Source: Euwallacea fornicatus (taxonomy: Eukaryota > Arthropoda > Insecta > Coleoptera > Curculionidae). From it: a DNA stretch of 64,000 nt. Shown one piece after another: positions 1 through 12,000 of this stretch. Location: NCBI RefSeq assembly GCF_040115645.1, contig NC_089565.1, forward strand, positions 372,001 to 436,000, read 5' to 3'. The translations under genes and the position numbers were made by a program. The notes under the pieces were generated by a model. It searched no databases. It was not told the DNA's origin and saw only the letters and a program-made list of their open reading frames with translations. Within the stretch, counting starts at the first letter, position 1. Each line of letters opens with the position of its first letter.

Positions 1-3000
1 TTCTAGCAGCCGCCAGTTAGTTCCGCCAATAGCTACAGAACGGGTTTGAAACGCCCCTTACAAAAGTACACATTTTTCCCAGTTTTTCGAAAAATGAGGA
101 TGATAACAAAATTATTTGTTAAGATTTTAAAGCAATAAAAAACTCGCAAGACCCGTTTTAATACGGCAAAATCACCATATTGCCACATTCACCACATACT
201 ATTCTCTCTGAGTACTCAAATATTACTACTTAATTATTTCTTGAACAAAAATATAGTAAAAGTGTCTTACATATGGAGTACCTGCTACTTATAATCCATA
301 GAAATATAAGAATTGTTTAACTTTTAATTATATTTTTAAATTTACCAAAATACACTGTATATATGCTACAAGAAACCACAAACATTCAAATTTGATTGAA
401 ATTAAACAATACTTTTCTGTATGACTCTATTCAATATTGTAGGCTTTCAGATTTCTCGGCACTAAGTTCAGATGACACCTACATGTCTCACACACATACA
501 TATGATATTTATACAGTATGTCTCGGATTTTAATGCACGATTTTCAATTATGTATTTCATATCCGAAAATAACCATTGTTTGCTATATAAGCTATGTTCC
601 AAAAATGCTTAATTATGGAAATACGGGGTGTTATAGATTGTTTTATGTAGAAAAAATCAAATCATATATCTATTCGAAACGTTTTGAAATGCTTTGACTA
701 TCGATAACTAAAGATGTAGGTTTTGCAAGAAAAATTAATATTTATTAATTTCACGGGTTCGCATACTTGCAGGACATTGATTTTTTTAAAGAAAAAAAGA
801 TATACCGGTAGTGTTTTCGGAAAGTAAAAACTATTTTGTAATTCACTCATAATTTTTCAATAAAAAAAGCTTTCTTCATATCTTTTTTGTGCGACACGCC
901 TTTCTTGGTGTACGACTCTTTTACAAAGCTCTCAGCCTTATGCCATTCTTTACTTATAAAATTTAACTATGGATTTCCTTCATGAAACACTTTTGAAATA
1001 TAGCTTATATAACACTCTTGAGTTACTTTCGGACGGAAAATGTGTGATTAAAGTTTGTGCATTATAACCTGAAACGCCATGTATATCTGTAGCCTGAGGT
1101 TCAACTGGCACAATATTAATTATTACAATTAATTCTTACCTATTGAGTTTTTCATGTTAACCTTTCGATTGTCATCAGTGAAATGTAATAGTGATATTAG
1201 ACACCATCTTCAAACCGTATATCGGATATTCACGCGCAAAAAATCCACTCGGTACCCATAATTGCATCAGTGCTATCGAAATAAAATTGAACTACTTATG
1301 TACTAACTTATGTTTCTCATGGACACTAATGTTACTCAATTACTGTCTAAGGATTCCTTATTTAGCGAAGAAATTCAGTTAAAATTAACAATTTCTAAGC
1401 TAAATTGTTGGTTATCTGAACTATACGACCACTAGCGCAGTAAATGGTCTCTTAGTTTTGCAAGATAGGCAGGCAGGAGCACGGATAGGAATGTGACAAA
1501 GTAGGATGCTACTTATGAGTTTATGTTTCATGATTAACAATTTAATATACAGGTTGTTCCTTAATTAATGGTACATAGCAAAACTACAGATTCCTCATGT
1601 AAGAATATTAAGAGGTAACGTAAATGTGTAAATTAAAATGTAATTAATCATATTTGTATCCAAAAGTAAAAAAGAACCAAAATACAGGATGATAAAACTT
1701 AACAATTATTTTTAGACTTTTTAAAATAATTATTGAACATAATTAACCTAAACTAAATTTCATACTCGGCATTTTCTTAAAGTGGAAAATTGAAATTTTA
1801 ATCAAAGTTTCAATACAAATCAAACACTTGACATCGAAAATTAAATTAAAGTTCAATTTTTAACCCCAAGAAAATATCCAATATTACATTTAGTCCCATG
1901 TGCTAGTTTTGTTCCAGAATCATTTACACGTGTAAAAATAATGTTTAACTTTGCCACTTTTTATTTCGATAATTACCAACTTTACGCTTTAACTAAATTC
2001 GGTTAAATCTTAATATTTTTTCATAAGGCCTCTGTAATTCAGTTATGTATAACTAATCATGGGGCAGCCTATATAGCCAATATAGGGAATGGTAATCTAA
2101 TCATACACTGTTACTTTTCTGGTACAAGGTCAGTAGTAAAACCTGCCTAAGTTCTGCTATATTTTGATATCCCAACGTGGGTTTTCGCATGGAATGTTGT
2201 TCTTTGAATGGTATGGAAAATTCACAACTTGCTAAAGAAGAATTCTTTTGTAAGGATTTTTAAATAATTTATTCTGCAGCACCCAAATTCGGAGGGCATT
2301 TGCGATATGTCGGTTTTTAGGAATATATACGGACAGCGCAGTTTTTAAGATTACATATATAGCGAGAGAAAAAACCGACATAAATATAGGCAATTAATCT
2401 GGCAAACATAGTTAGAAATATAATTCCAGAGTTCAATTTTAAAAATATGGGAACCAGTACGGTAAAGCGATACAACCAATTTCTCACCTCTATCTGTATC
2501 AGGTAGAGGTGATCTGCGGTTGCGGCGGGGTGAATTGTAAATTTGTTAAATAAATACTGGCGTCAATTTAGATCAGCTAACTTGAATGGCTTGAAAGGAG
2601 AACTCACCGCTTGAGAAATTAACATGAATTGTCATATTTTTCGAGATCAAACTACCAGCAAAAATTTATGATTACCTCCTTTCTACTAGTAAATTTAACA
2701 AAACAAGTATTAATCAAACTTTGATATTCTGGTATGAAACAAAAATGTGACAACGTTGTTCCAGAGTCAATAGTAACCCACACAGAAGGAAACCGTCATA
2801 ATTTAAATTACCTTGTATGCAAGTCGTTATGGAGATAACAGTAATAATGCATGAAAAGACACTATGTATATGCTTGGTTAGTTTGCTTTATAAAATTGAA
2901 CGAAAACTTCCTACACTACAATTTTAATAAACTGGGACATAAACAAAAATGGTCGTAGAGTCCAAATTACAACCTTAAAATAAGCACTAATTAATTTTAA

Positions 3001-3054
3001 AAATCTTATACGTAGCAAATATTGCTTTTCGTAGATAGTTCCGTATCAGTCGAA
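1..3054. other. Intergenic AT-rich DNA downstream of ZSWIM8
   Basis: I see no gene, RNA gene or complete transposon here. There are isolated transposon-like ends (for example TACAGGTTGTTCC near 1552 and TACAGTATGTCTCGG near 515) without a matching partner. There is also a 9-bp perfect hairpin stem (TCACCTCTA / TAGAGGTGA) near 2485-2515. The 3' UTR and polyadenylation site of ZSWIM8 must lie somewhere below 3055 on the minus strand; I could not place them. Confidence 0.6.
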
Positions 3055-3768
3055 TCAGCTGTCCGGAAATCCGCTCTTCGAGTCTTTGCTACCTTCTCGG
3101 TTATTTCTGAACGTGCTCCCCCTTAAACCCGATCCACTCGGTAAATCCAAACGAACAAATCTAGAACTAAACCTAGGGTCGACTTCTTGGATTTCCTCGC
3201 CTACCTTTCTCCCTCTGTACACGATATTTTGATATTCGGCTGGAGTCAACGCGCTTTCGGTTTGTAACTTTTCCGATACTACGTGTGCAGGCAGGATATA
3301 CGCTGCGGCACCTTCAGCGCCATTGGGAGGTCGGATAGCCAAAGGATGACTTTGGGGGGTTAAAATACACGGCACATTATACCCTTGACTCGGATGGTGC
3401 TCCATTTCTGGCAAAAACCGTGGAGGGAGAATCCGAAGTGCAGGGGGAGGACAGTTCTCGAAATTCACCGGGACCATTAAAGCCGTAGGAGGGGGATCGC
3501 CGTTATCGACCAGATGCGGGAAAATGGCGGGAGAGCCGATCATTTGCGGACCTCCTCCTTCAGGCAACACGTTCGCTTGTAACGGGTGCGGATTAGTGTC
3601 GAGAACAGATTGACCGGGAACAACGGCATTTTCGAGATCAGGATAAGTGGTCAACACCACTGGGCGGAGGGTGGACGCCTGTTGTATAGTTACGTCTATG
3701 CTATCTGTGTCCGTGAGAGAAAGTCGCCGAAATGTGCAACTAATCTGGGGCACGAGATCAGGCCTTTG
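3055..3768 (-). CDS. ZSWIM8: In-frame 237-codon extension beyond the ZSWIM8 stop (readthrough or alternative acceptor)
   Basis: After the stop TGA (3771-3769, followed by CAA) the same frame stays open through 237 codons to TGA at 3057-3055. The frame is fixed by the phase of the upstream exons: codon starts fall on multiples of three on both sides of the stop. The region is clearly richer in G and C than the flanking DNA. It encodes a protein-like, Pro-rich sequence: FRRLSLTDTDSIDVTIQQ early, PPPALRILPPRFLPEMEHHP in the middle, LTPAEYQNIVYRGRKVGEE late, ending SKSGFPDS. It has no in-frame ATG near its start. Either the UGA-C stop is read through, or an acceptor inside the exon removes the stop; AG at 3741-3740 (and, less likely, 3765-3764) would keep the frame. 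I recognise no domain. Confidence 0.6.
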   Translation of the reverse strand, partial: QRPDLVPQISCTFRRLSLTDTDSIDVTIQQASTLRPVVLTTYPDLENAVVPGQSVLDTNPHPLQANVLPEGGGPQMIGSPAIFPHLVDNGDPPPTALMVPVNFENCPPPALRILPPRFLPEMEHHPSQGYNVPCILTPQSHPLAIRPPNGAEGAAAYILPAHVVSEKLQTESALTPAEYQNIVYRGRKVGEEIQEVDPRFSSRFVRLDLPSGSGLRGSTFRNNREGSKDSKSGFPDS

Positions 3769-6083
3769 TCATTTGGAATTCGCTTGGAGAGCTTGGTTGA
3801 TCTGCTGCCAAAGATCTTTTTTACAAGATTTGGACCTAAAACGTAAAATGAGAAAGGGTGATTTTTTTATCTTTTTTTTTCATTTATCAATTATGTTTGA
3901 CATTTCAAGAATGCAACACTAGAAGGTGTATTATGAAAAATAATTGTTTCGTCTCGGTATCTCCATAGTAGTAGCTTTTTTCCAACAACTCATGTTAAAA
4001 GCTTCCAATCCTCATCAACTAAAATGGAGAATTTATATACTGTTTCAAGCATTTTAAATCTTGGTAATCGATAAACTTTAATTCGGTTAATTTCGTTTGT
4101 ATAACAATTTTTTTCTAAGTTCTGAAGACGATAACAAATTCGTCACCGAAATGTTAACAAGGGTTTTCATTCAAGCCCTCAGTAAAGCACGAATGTTATT
4201 CGCTTTTAGTTTTAACTGAGAACAGTATGCAATTTCACCGCTTCATTAACCCCTATTTGTGTGTAAAATGCCATTTCTAAACAAAATAAGAAAAAATTAT
4301 ATGTTGTTTTAACCATGAATCGTTATCCTAAAATCCAATATTTTGACTTACTTCATATCATCGTTCACTAGAATCTAAAGAAAAACAACACCTACACCTT
4401 ATACAGGGTGTTTCCTAACTACGTGTAAAAAATTTAAAGGCGTAATCCTCGACTGATTTTGAGTCAAAAATGTCTAATAAACATATGTTCGCAAATGCCT
4501 TGTTTCCAAGATACAGGGTGTTGACTGAAAGACGTTGAAAAAGGTTTTAAAGGTTTCTAAAGGTTTGGTGGTATTTACCAACTTGTTTATTGTTAGTTTT
4601 TTTTGCTACTTCCACTACTATAAACAAGATAGTCAGTGTTATTTTGGTGTTTTACTCTCTAAAGTGAAAGAATTTAATTCTGTGTCCCAAAAATCAGATT
4701 ATACCTCAGTTTTGAAAATTTTTCAAATGCCTAATTACACTAATCAAGAAATGGCCAATATGGTTTTTGTTTACGGCCTTGCTGATGGTAAGTGTTTGGC
4801 AGCGAGGCGCATTTACATGGAAAGGTTTCCAAACCACCAAGCTCCCAACCACGAAACCTTAATGATGAGTAATTATTATGAGTAATGGTAGTAATTTTCA
4901 GCAATTCTTATAATTAATCATTAAAGCATTCCTCCAAAAAATTGTCTTTTCTAAAATTCAAACACCCAAATTGAGTCATTTTGGAAATAAAATCTCTTTT
5001 TCTTGTCACATTTCAACACCCTGTATCTTGGAAACAAGGCATTTGCGGACATATGTTTATTAGACATTTTTGACTCCAAATCAGTCGAGGATTACGCCTT
5101 TAAATTTTTTACACGTAGTTAGGAAACACCCTGTATATACAATACAAGGTATTCGGTAATCACATTCTGCTTTAAAAAATCAAAGTTTATTGTAAATAGC
5201 TACTTTGCAGTTTATCATCGTGTAGTTGTCAATGGAATACAGTTACATTTTCAATTCGATAGCATTCTATATTTGATGTTCTCGAAAACACATAATAATC
5301 AATTTCTTCAATGAACAATCTCACAAAAACAAACTAACTAAATACCTTTCAAAAATTTGACCAATAATTTTCATTTAGTTATTGCTATCCAAAGCCATAC
5401 TATCTTTGGATATAGCAGTCATAATTACTTTACGGTTTTCCACTATTATTGTACTCGACAAAATATTGCATTCTTTGACACACTGTGTTTTCGTTTGATA
5501 ATTTTTAATTACATTTTTTGAATAAAATCTTTAAAGTCTCAGTGTAACAAGATTAAAATATTTGCTCGTTGGTATGTTATAAGAGTGATTGATAATAATC
5601 ACAGCGTAACAATAAGATATCAGTATCGCATGTTGAAATATCAAGTTTCCCACATGAATGGAATTGTCAAAGAAATATTTTCAATGGTGTTATGTGGCAA
5701 CTTACCGTCTTATTGAGGACAACCACTCTTTGAACTGCACGTTCCCTTCTGGCGTAATTTGGAAGGCAGCTCTGGCAGCCAAAACGATACTTACGAAATC
5801 TTCGTAGTCTGCTGTGGTCAAATGGTACAACTTCTGGTGCATACACTATGGACAAAACTTTATGAGATCAGCCAAATAAAATCTCCACAAGTTATTACCT
5901 GTATATACATTTGTTGACACTTGTTAACCAAAGGCAACAATGCCGTGCGCAAGTGCTGCATGACCAGGCCGGGATTATTACGGGACAAGTGCTGCGCTGC
6001 TTCAATGGCCACGTCATGCAACACAAACGGACTAACTATTGAGTTCACCACGCAGACGCAAAAATGATGCAAATGGTGAGTAC
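3769..6083 (-). CDS. ZSWIM8: ZSWIM8 C-terminal exons 5899-6083, 5706-5845, 3769-3835
   Basis: Exon 5899-6083 encodes HHFCVCVVNSIVSPFVLHDV and ends QQMYIQ. Exon 5706-5845 encodes CMHQKLYHLTTADYEDFVSI and FKEWLSSIRR. The last exon begins after TTTTAG at 3836, completes the split Arg (CG|G), and encodes SKSCKKDLWQQINQALQANS-K followed by TGA at 3771-3769. Vertebrate ZSWIM8 ends at essentially the same place with a KELWQRVSLE-type motif, so this TGA is the ancestral stop. The intron 3836-5705 contains the transposon 4404-5133. Confidence 0.92.
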
Positions 6084-9000
6084 CTAAACATACCAATGAA
6101 TAAATAGCCGACATCTCTTTCGAAGACAATCTTACTCAAATTCTTCGATATCCTCAACAGCCATTTAACGTCTTCGCCGTAGGGAGGATTTCTCGCATAT
6201 TTAGCCTGTGGCCTGTCATCGTGGACTCGTCTAGCCAAAGTGTCCAACGCTAACATGCCGACCCGATAAGCTGTCAATAAGTAACGCAACTGTATCTGAT
6301 TTAGTTGCTGCGGCCGATGGGGCCGTATAAATGCCGCTTGGGGCGGATGAGGTGCCACTCCAACTGGATGTGGTTGCGGGTACATGTGCTGCGGAACGGG
6401 CCTCGGAGCTTGAGGAGGTGGTTGTCCAATGGCCATAGGTGCAGGCGCGCCGAAATATTGTAAGTGAGGGGCGTGAGATGTGGGTGGCGGCGGGGCAGCT
6501 CCAGGCGGTGGAGGACTTGAATATACAGCTGCTTGAGGTTGCGGAATTTGACTGGGGACTGTCGGATTGACATATTGAGGTGGAGGGGCGACATATTGCG
6601 GCGGAGTCTGCATAGTGTAAGGAGCAGTTGCAGGAGGTGTATTTGAAAACGGCACCTGCGCAGAATACAAGAACGTATTTAAATTGGGAAAAATGTTTCT
6701 GGCACTTACAAAATTAAAATATTAAGTGAATAAGTTAATCTACTACACTTTTGCCAGATTATTCCGGTATATGTTCGACTCATGGCAATGTTGGCATGTT
6801 CGATTCATTTCAACAATCTTATTATGTCAATAGTAAATAAGGAATAAATGTATGAGGAAAATGTTAACTGTAAAACATCAATATTTGAACCTGGAATACT
6901 TATAAATGGAATTTTGAATGTTTTCAAAATATAGTCAAAATTTTCTAATGGATTAAAAAACTAGAAATATACGAGATGTTCTATTTCTATATGTACTTAA
7001 GATCAAACTGTCAGATTGATTGCTCTGTATATGTAGATTTTATGTAAAAGAGGACGCAATTGGAAAAAAAATTCGGGAAACTAACCTGGGTTTTTTTTAA
7101 TGTTAGTCAGGGGAATTGTATAAAAAAGCCAAAAACCATTGATTCAATGATTTTCAAAAGATCACGTTAATATTTGAAATCTAACATGTTTATACAGAGT
7201 ATCCTATTTAAAGCTGTGATTGAAGATTCCTCAAAAACAGTACGTTGTATAAAAAAGTTTGTCCGATAAGGAGGAGGACATATCATGAAGATAATAACTT
7301 TTAGCCAAAACGTCATTTTAAGGTCATCTCAACTGCAACTTTTTTTTCAAATGACAATTGATTCAATGACAACAAATGACCTCATATTTTTTGCAGATCT
7401 TTGTAGACCTTCGAACACTAAATATCTTTTATTTCAACAGTTTTTGCTATTAGGCGGTTTTCTGTAGCGATTTATTTTTGTGCAAAATTTTGAGATAGTC
7501 GAAATAATTGAATTTTTTTTGTAGAAGTTATTCAATGCACATTTTTCATGAAAATTTTTTTTTTTTATTTTGCAAGTTAATTTAAAATTTTGATTTGAGA
7601 AACTTATTAATTGACATGCATTTTCAATTCTCCTTTTCGTGTCATCTGCAGTTGTTATTTCTTCACAAACTTTGTCCTTCAAATCAGGCCAAGTCGCCAA
7701 GTCACTGGACCGCCCTGTCCAATCCATGGATCTGGATACATTTCATCCAGAACCTTACGAGACATTCTAGAAAAATGGGTTTGACAGCGGTCATGCTGAT
7801 ACCACATCACCCGTCTAACGGCAAGTAGAACGTTTTCTAACAATTTTCGGAAGATTATTATGCAAAAAATTGCGTAACATTTCTCCATTCAAGTTTCCTT
7901 CAATGAAACTAGGTCTAATTAAGTATTCCCCAATAATACCGCAAAATACATTCACTGAGCATGGTCTTTGATCTACAACTTCTCTAAGCCAATGTGGGTT
8001 TACAGCACACCAAAAATGCAGATTATGGCGATTCACTGCACCATGATTTTTGAATGTGGATTGATCCGAAAACAAAACGTTGGACAAGAAATTTGCATTT
8101 TGATTTAATTGCTGCCTTGTCCAATTATAAAAATTTACTCGATTTTCAAACTCAGTTTCATGGAGTTCCTGATATAAAGAAATGTGGTAAGGATGGCATT
8201 TACTCACATTCAAAATTCTTTAAACATTTGTCTTTGATATTCCTGAGTCGGCAGCAATTTGACAACAATTTTCATGGGGATCGAAGGCAAAAGCTTCAAA
8301 AACTGTTATTTGATTTTGCCTTCATATGTTGCACTTCCGGAGCTGTTGCGGTTTTTTTGTTTCCAACGTTTTCGTTTTTGTGAATTTTTTAATGACTGTT
8401 GAAAGTCTCTCGACAGGGGAGACTTTCATTTGGAAATTTTTCAGCATAAAATTTTACTATTCGACTAACATTTCTTCTAGTTTCTCCATAAATAAAAACC
8501 ATTTCTAATTTTTCATCCAAGATGTAGAGATTCATTTCAATTTTTGGATTTTGAAATATAAAGAATAATTTTTGAATAATTTCGTACAAAACAATTAGAT
8601 TGATTGTCAAAAAAAGAATATCGATTTCGTGTAGATCTTGTTATAAAATAGACTAACAAGAGGTAATTTAAGAAAATATATTTTTTTCATATAAATATTT
8701 TTTTTTTAATTAGATAGAAGGATTGTTATGAGTGTTAAACAGAATATGCATCGCAAAACTTTTTTAGAAAAAAAAATGCAATCATTTTGACAATCTCAAA
8801 AATTGGACAAAAATCAGAGATAACTGCAACAAAACGTCTAATAAAAAAATTTGTTCAAATAAAATATATTCATTTTTTGAAGATCTACAAGGATCTGCAA
8901 AAAAACACGGGGTTGCCAATTGGAAAAAAGATGCCCTTGAAATTATTTTAAAATGACGTTTTGGCTAAAAGCCATTATCTGCATGACATATTCCCTTCTT

Positions 9001-12000
9001 TACCGGACAACTTATTTAAAACTTTTTTTCATACAACGAACCGTTTTTGAGTTATTCTTAACTACAGCTTTAAATGGGACACCCTGTATGATTAACATAA
9101 ATAAGTTTGCAAAGTTCAAACCCGATTTATCACAGAATTCTTCGTACCAATAAACATTTTGTTAAGTGTTTCTGAAACATTAAAAAAATACAAACCTGTT
9201 GAGTAGTCGATGGTGGAGGAAGCGTCGCATATGTTGGAGGAGCTAGCGGTGGCGGAAAAGGTGGTACTTGTTGTGCTCCAGGCGGCGGTGGCGGAGGATA
9301 AGGGAATTGATATTGCACGTGTACGTGCGGAGTCGCAGCAGCAATCGGTTGAAGAGGGCCAGCTTAAAAAGTATTAAATATATTAACTGTGCAAAATTTT
9401 ACAAAATAGCTCAGAATTGAATCTTGGAAATAGTGCAAAATGAAAGTAAGTAAGAGTGTGATGAATTTGTGCCATCATATAATGCACCGTCACAATAATA
9501 CGATAGAAAAATATTAACAGATAATTGACAGGTAGTGCACAAAACCTGACCAATCCTTGGATTTATATTTGGGAATAATGCAGAATCGTCCCATAGATGA
9601 TGAGCGCTTATGGCGTGCGTTAATACTACTTTAATGCACGATATTTTATTCTTGAAATTTACATGATAATTGAACCAAATCCAATCAACGATGCTTTAAC
9701 AAACTTATTTTCTACAAAATATATAATGCGTGTAAGTATTTATTTGCTTTGTTATTGTGTTATTTCACAAATAATTAAAAAAATTTTGCCGAATAAATAT
9801 AGGAGAAAAATTGAAAGTGAGTAACTTCACGTCGAATGTTGGTAATAAATTTTTATTTTGGACGAAAATAAAATGTAGTTAAATAGGATTTTTTAGGAAA
9901 AGAGGGGTATTATTAATATATAAATTGTTTTAACTATACCTGGCAACATACCGGCGTATCCCACAGGTGCTCCAGCAGAATGCGCAGGCACAAAGTTGTA
10001 ATGACTGACATACATTCCGACCGGGGGAGCCCCGTGCTGTAAAATCAATAATTGCAGTTTGTAATTATTTTTTCTACGACCTTAATAAAAATTAATTAAT
10101 AGAAAAAGTAGTATCTCTCATTTGAAAGAACAAAATAGTATTTTTGCTCTTTCATAAACAAATACCTGTTACTTTTTTTAAAAATAAAACACAACATTGG
10201 CCCAAGAAAAAATGAGATGCACAACTCTGGAGGACAAAGTATTTTATTCCCTCGAATAACGATGCGCTCCGGATCACGTTGAGCCTCAAATTCTTCGTTG
10301 AAGCAAATGTAGCAATTTCTTCCGTTGCTTTGTCAATAAATATTGCTTTGTCTGAACAAAATTTAGCTCAAATCGCACATCCCACAAACTAATAATAAAC
10401 TCAGTGACATAAAAATTTGTCCATTCAAATGTTATAAAAACTCTGATGTATCACAACTTTTTTTATTTGCAGGCTGATTTTGATATAAATTTTTTAGCTG
10501 GTAAGCACAATTTCGAAGGTTACTACAATATCTGTAGTATTTAAGAAGTTGCCAACAAGTCGCTAATATACAGAAAGAAAGAAAAGGTCGGTTTTTATTT
10601 AAGTTTATAACACTTCTCGGGGTAAGTATAGCATAAGTTCTGCTTCTTAACTTATATACAGGTTTAGTTATATGGAATAGTGCTTACTTGATATGGAGGC
10701 GGGGCAGTAGTAACTACAACTGGCGTACTGGGCGGAGGTGGTTCTGGAGGAGCAACAACGGGTTGTTCTGAAGATGAAAAACTTTTTAACTCACAAACTA
10801 AAACATCCCATGGCAAAGCTATACCGATCAATGCTACTAACTGGGCGTGTGGATCTATAAGAGGATCATGGGGCGGAACGTCATTATCGATAAGTTGTTC
10901 GCCTCCCGGCGTGTGCCTAATGTACAGTTCATACCAATACTTCGCCACCTGTTAATTAAATTGGTTGAGAGTAATTGTAAATGCAACGCTAATGTGGAAT
11001 ATATTACTTGAAAGAGTACTTCGGGATATACTCCTCCACCCTTAGCAGCACTTTCAACTGTCAGACAAGCATGTTCTAACATATCATCACTTTGCTCTTT
11101 ACACTGCAAAATAGCTCTTTGAATTTCGTTCGGGTTAAGAGCATGGGAATGAGGTAACACCGATAAAGCCAAATTTGCTGCCGCGCTAACCTAAAAATTA
11201 AGTTGTATTAGTATAAAACCAATTTGATGGGTGAGAATTATTGTAAATCGATCTGATTGATTGAAAATTACCTGATAGTGATTAATTCTATTAAAGACAT
11301 CGAATCCAAAGAGAAATGTCAAAGTTTTGTAGCCTTAAACACGGTACTTTTTCCTGCTTATTTTAAGTATACAGGGTAATTTTATGAGAACATAGCCTGT
11401 ACTTACTACAGCACTATTTCCCATCACTGTCAATATTTATATTACAAAAGTTGAGGACAGTATTCGAAAAACCCTTTTCTGAACTGAACGATTACTGAAA
11501 TACACTTACAATGAAAAATGGCCATCCAACACATTTGGAAACATGTATTGGACAAATCTAATAAAATTATCTCGGCCAATCAGTTTTCATTGCAAATAAT
11601 TTCCATTGTGACTTATAATTACTAATAAACATTACTACTTTTGTTGCGTTCTCATATTCAAATGGTGGAACGTTTCTGATTAGTTGACCTCGCGATAAAG
11701 CTTCCAAATTTGTTTTAGGTAAATCTATAAAACTCGTCCTTGAGAAACTACACCTGTTTATTAACAACTACCGGGCAGATGAAGCTTTCAAAGTTAAATT
11801 AAAACTTAATCGACGGTAGAAGCAAGAATACCTACGTGAAAAATCTTTGCAATTGCAAAATGAAAAAAACAAACAAAAACAGACACTTTGACTGATGGTT
11901 ACCATTGACTTTAAATTACTTCACATGCAATTTTAGTCTGGCATTGAAGAAGAGACCTTTAGAATTTTACCCAAAATTGAAATCAAATGAAAAAGTACGT

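Noticed and set aside
3586..3922. Two overlapping plus-strand frames of 86 and 91 codons
   Set aside because: They lie antisense to the ZSWIM8 last exon and its extension, and their composition is explained by that coding sequence.
10170..10330. A minus-strand coding-like stretch in a ZSWIM8 intron
   Set aside because: I could not match it to ZSWIM8, to a transposase or to any family. It may be a decayed repeat, so it is not annotated as a gene.
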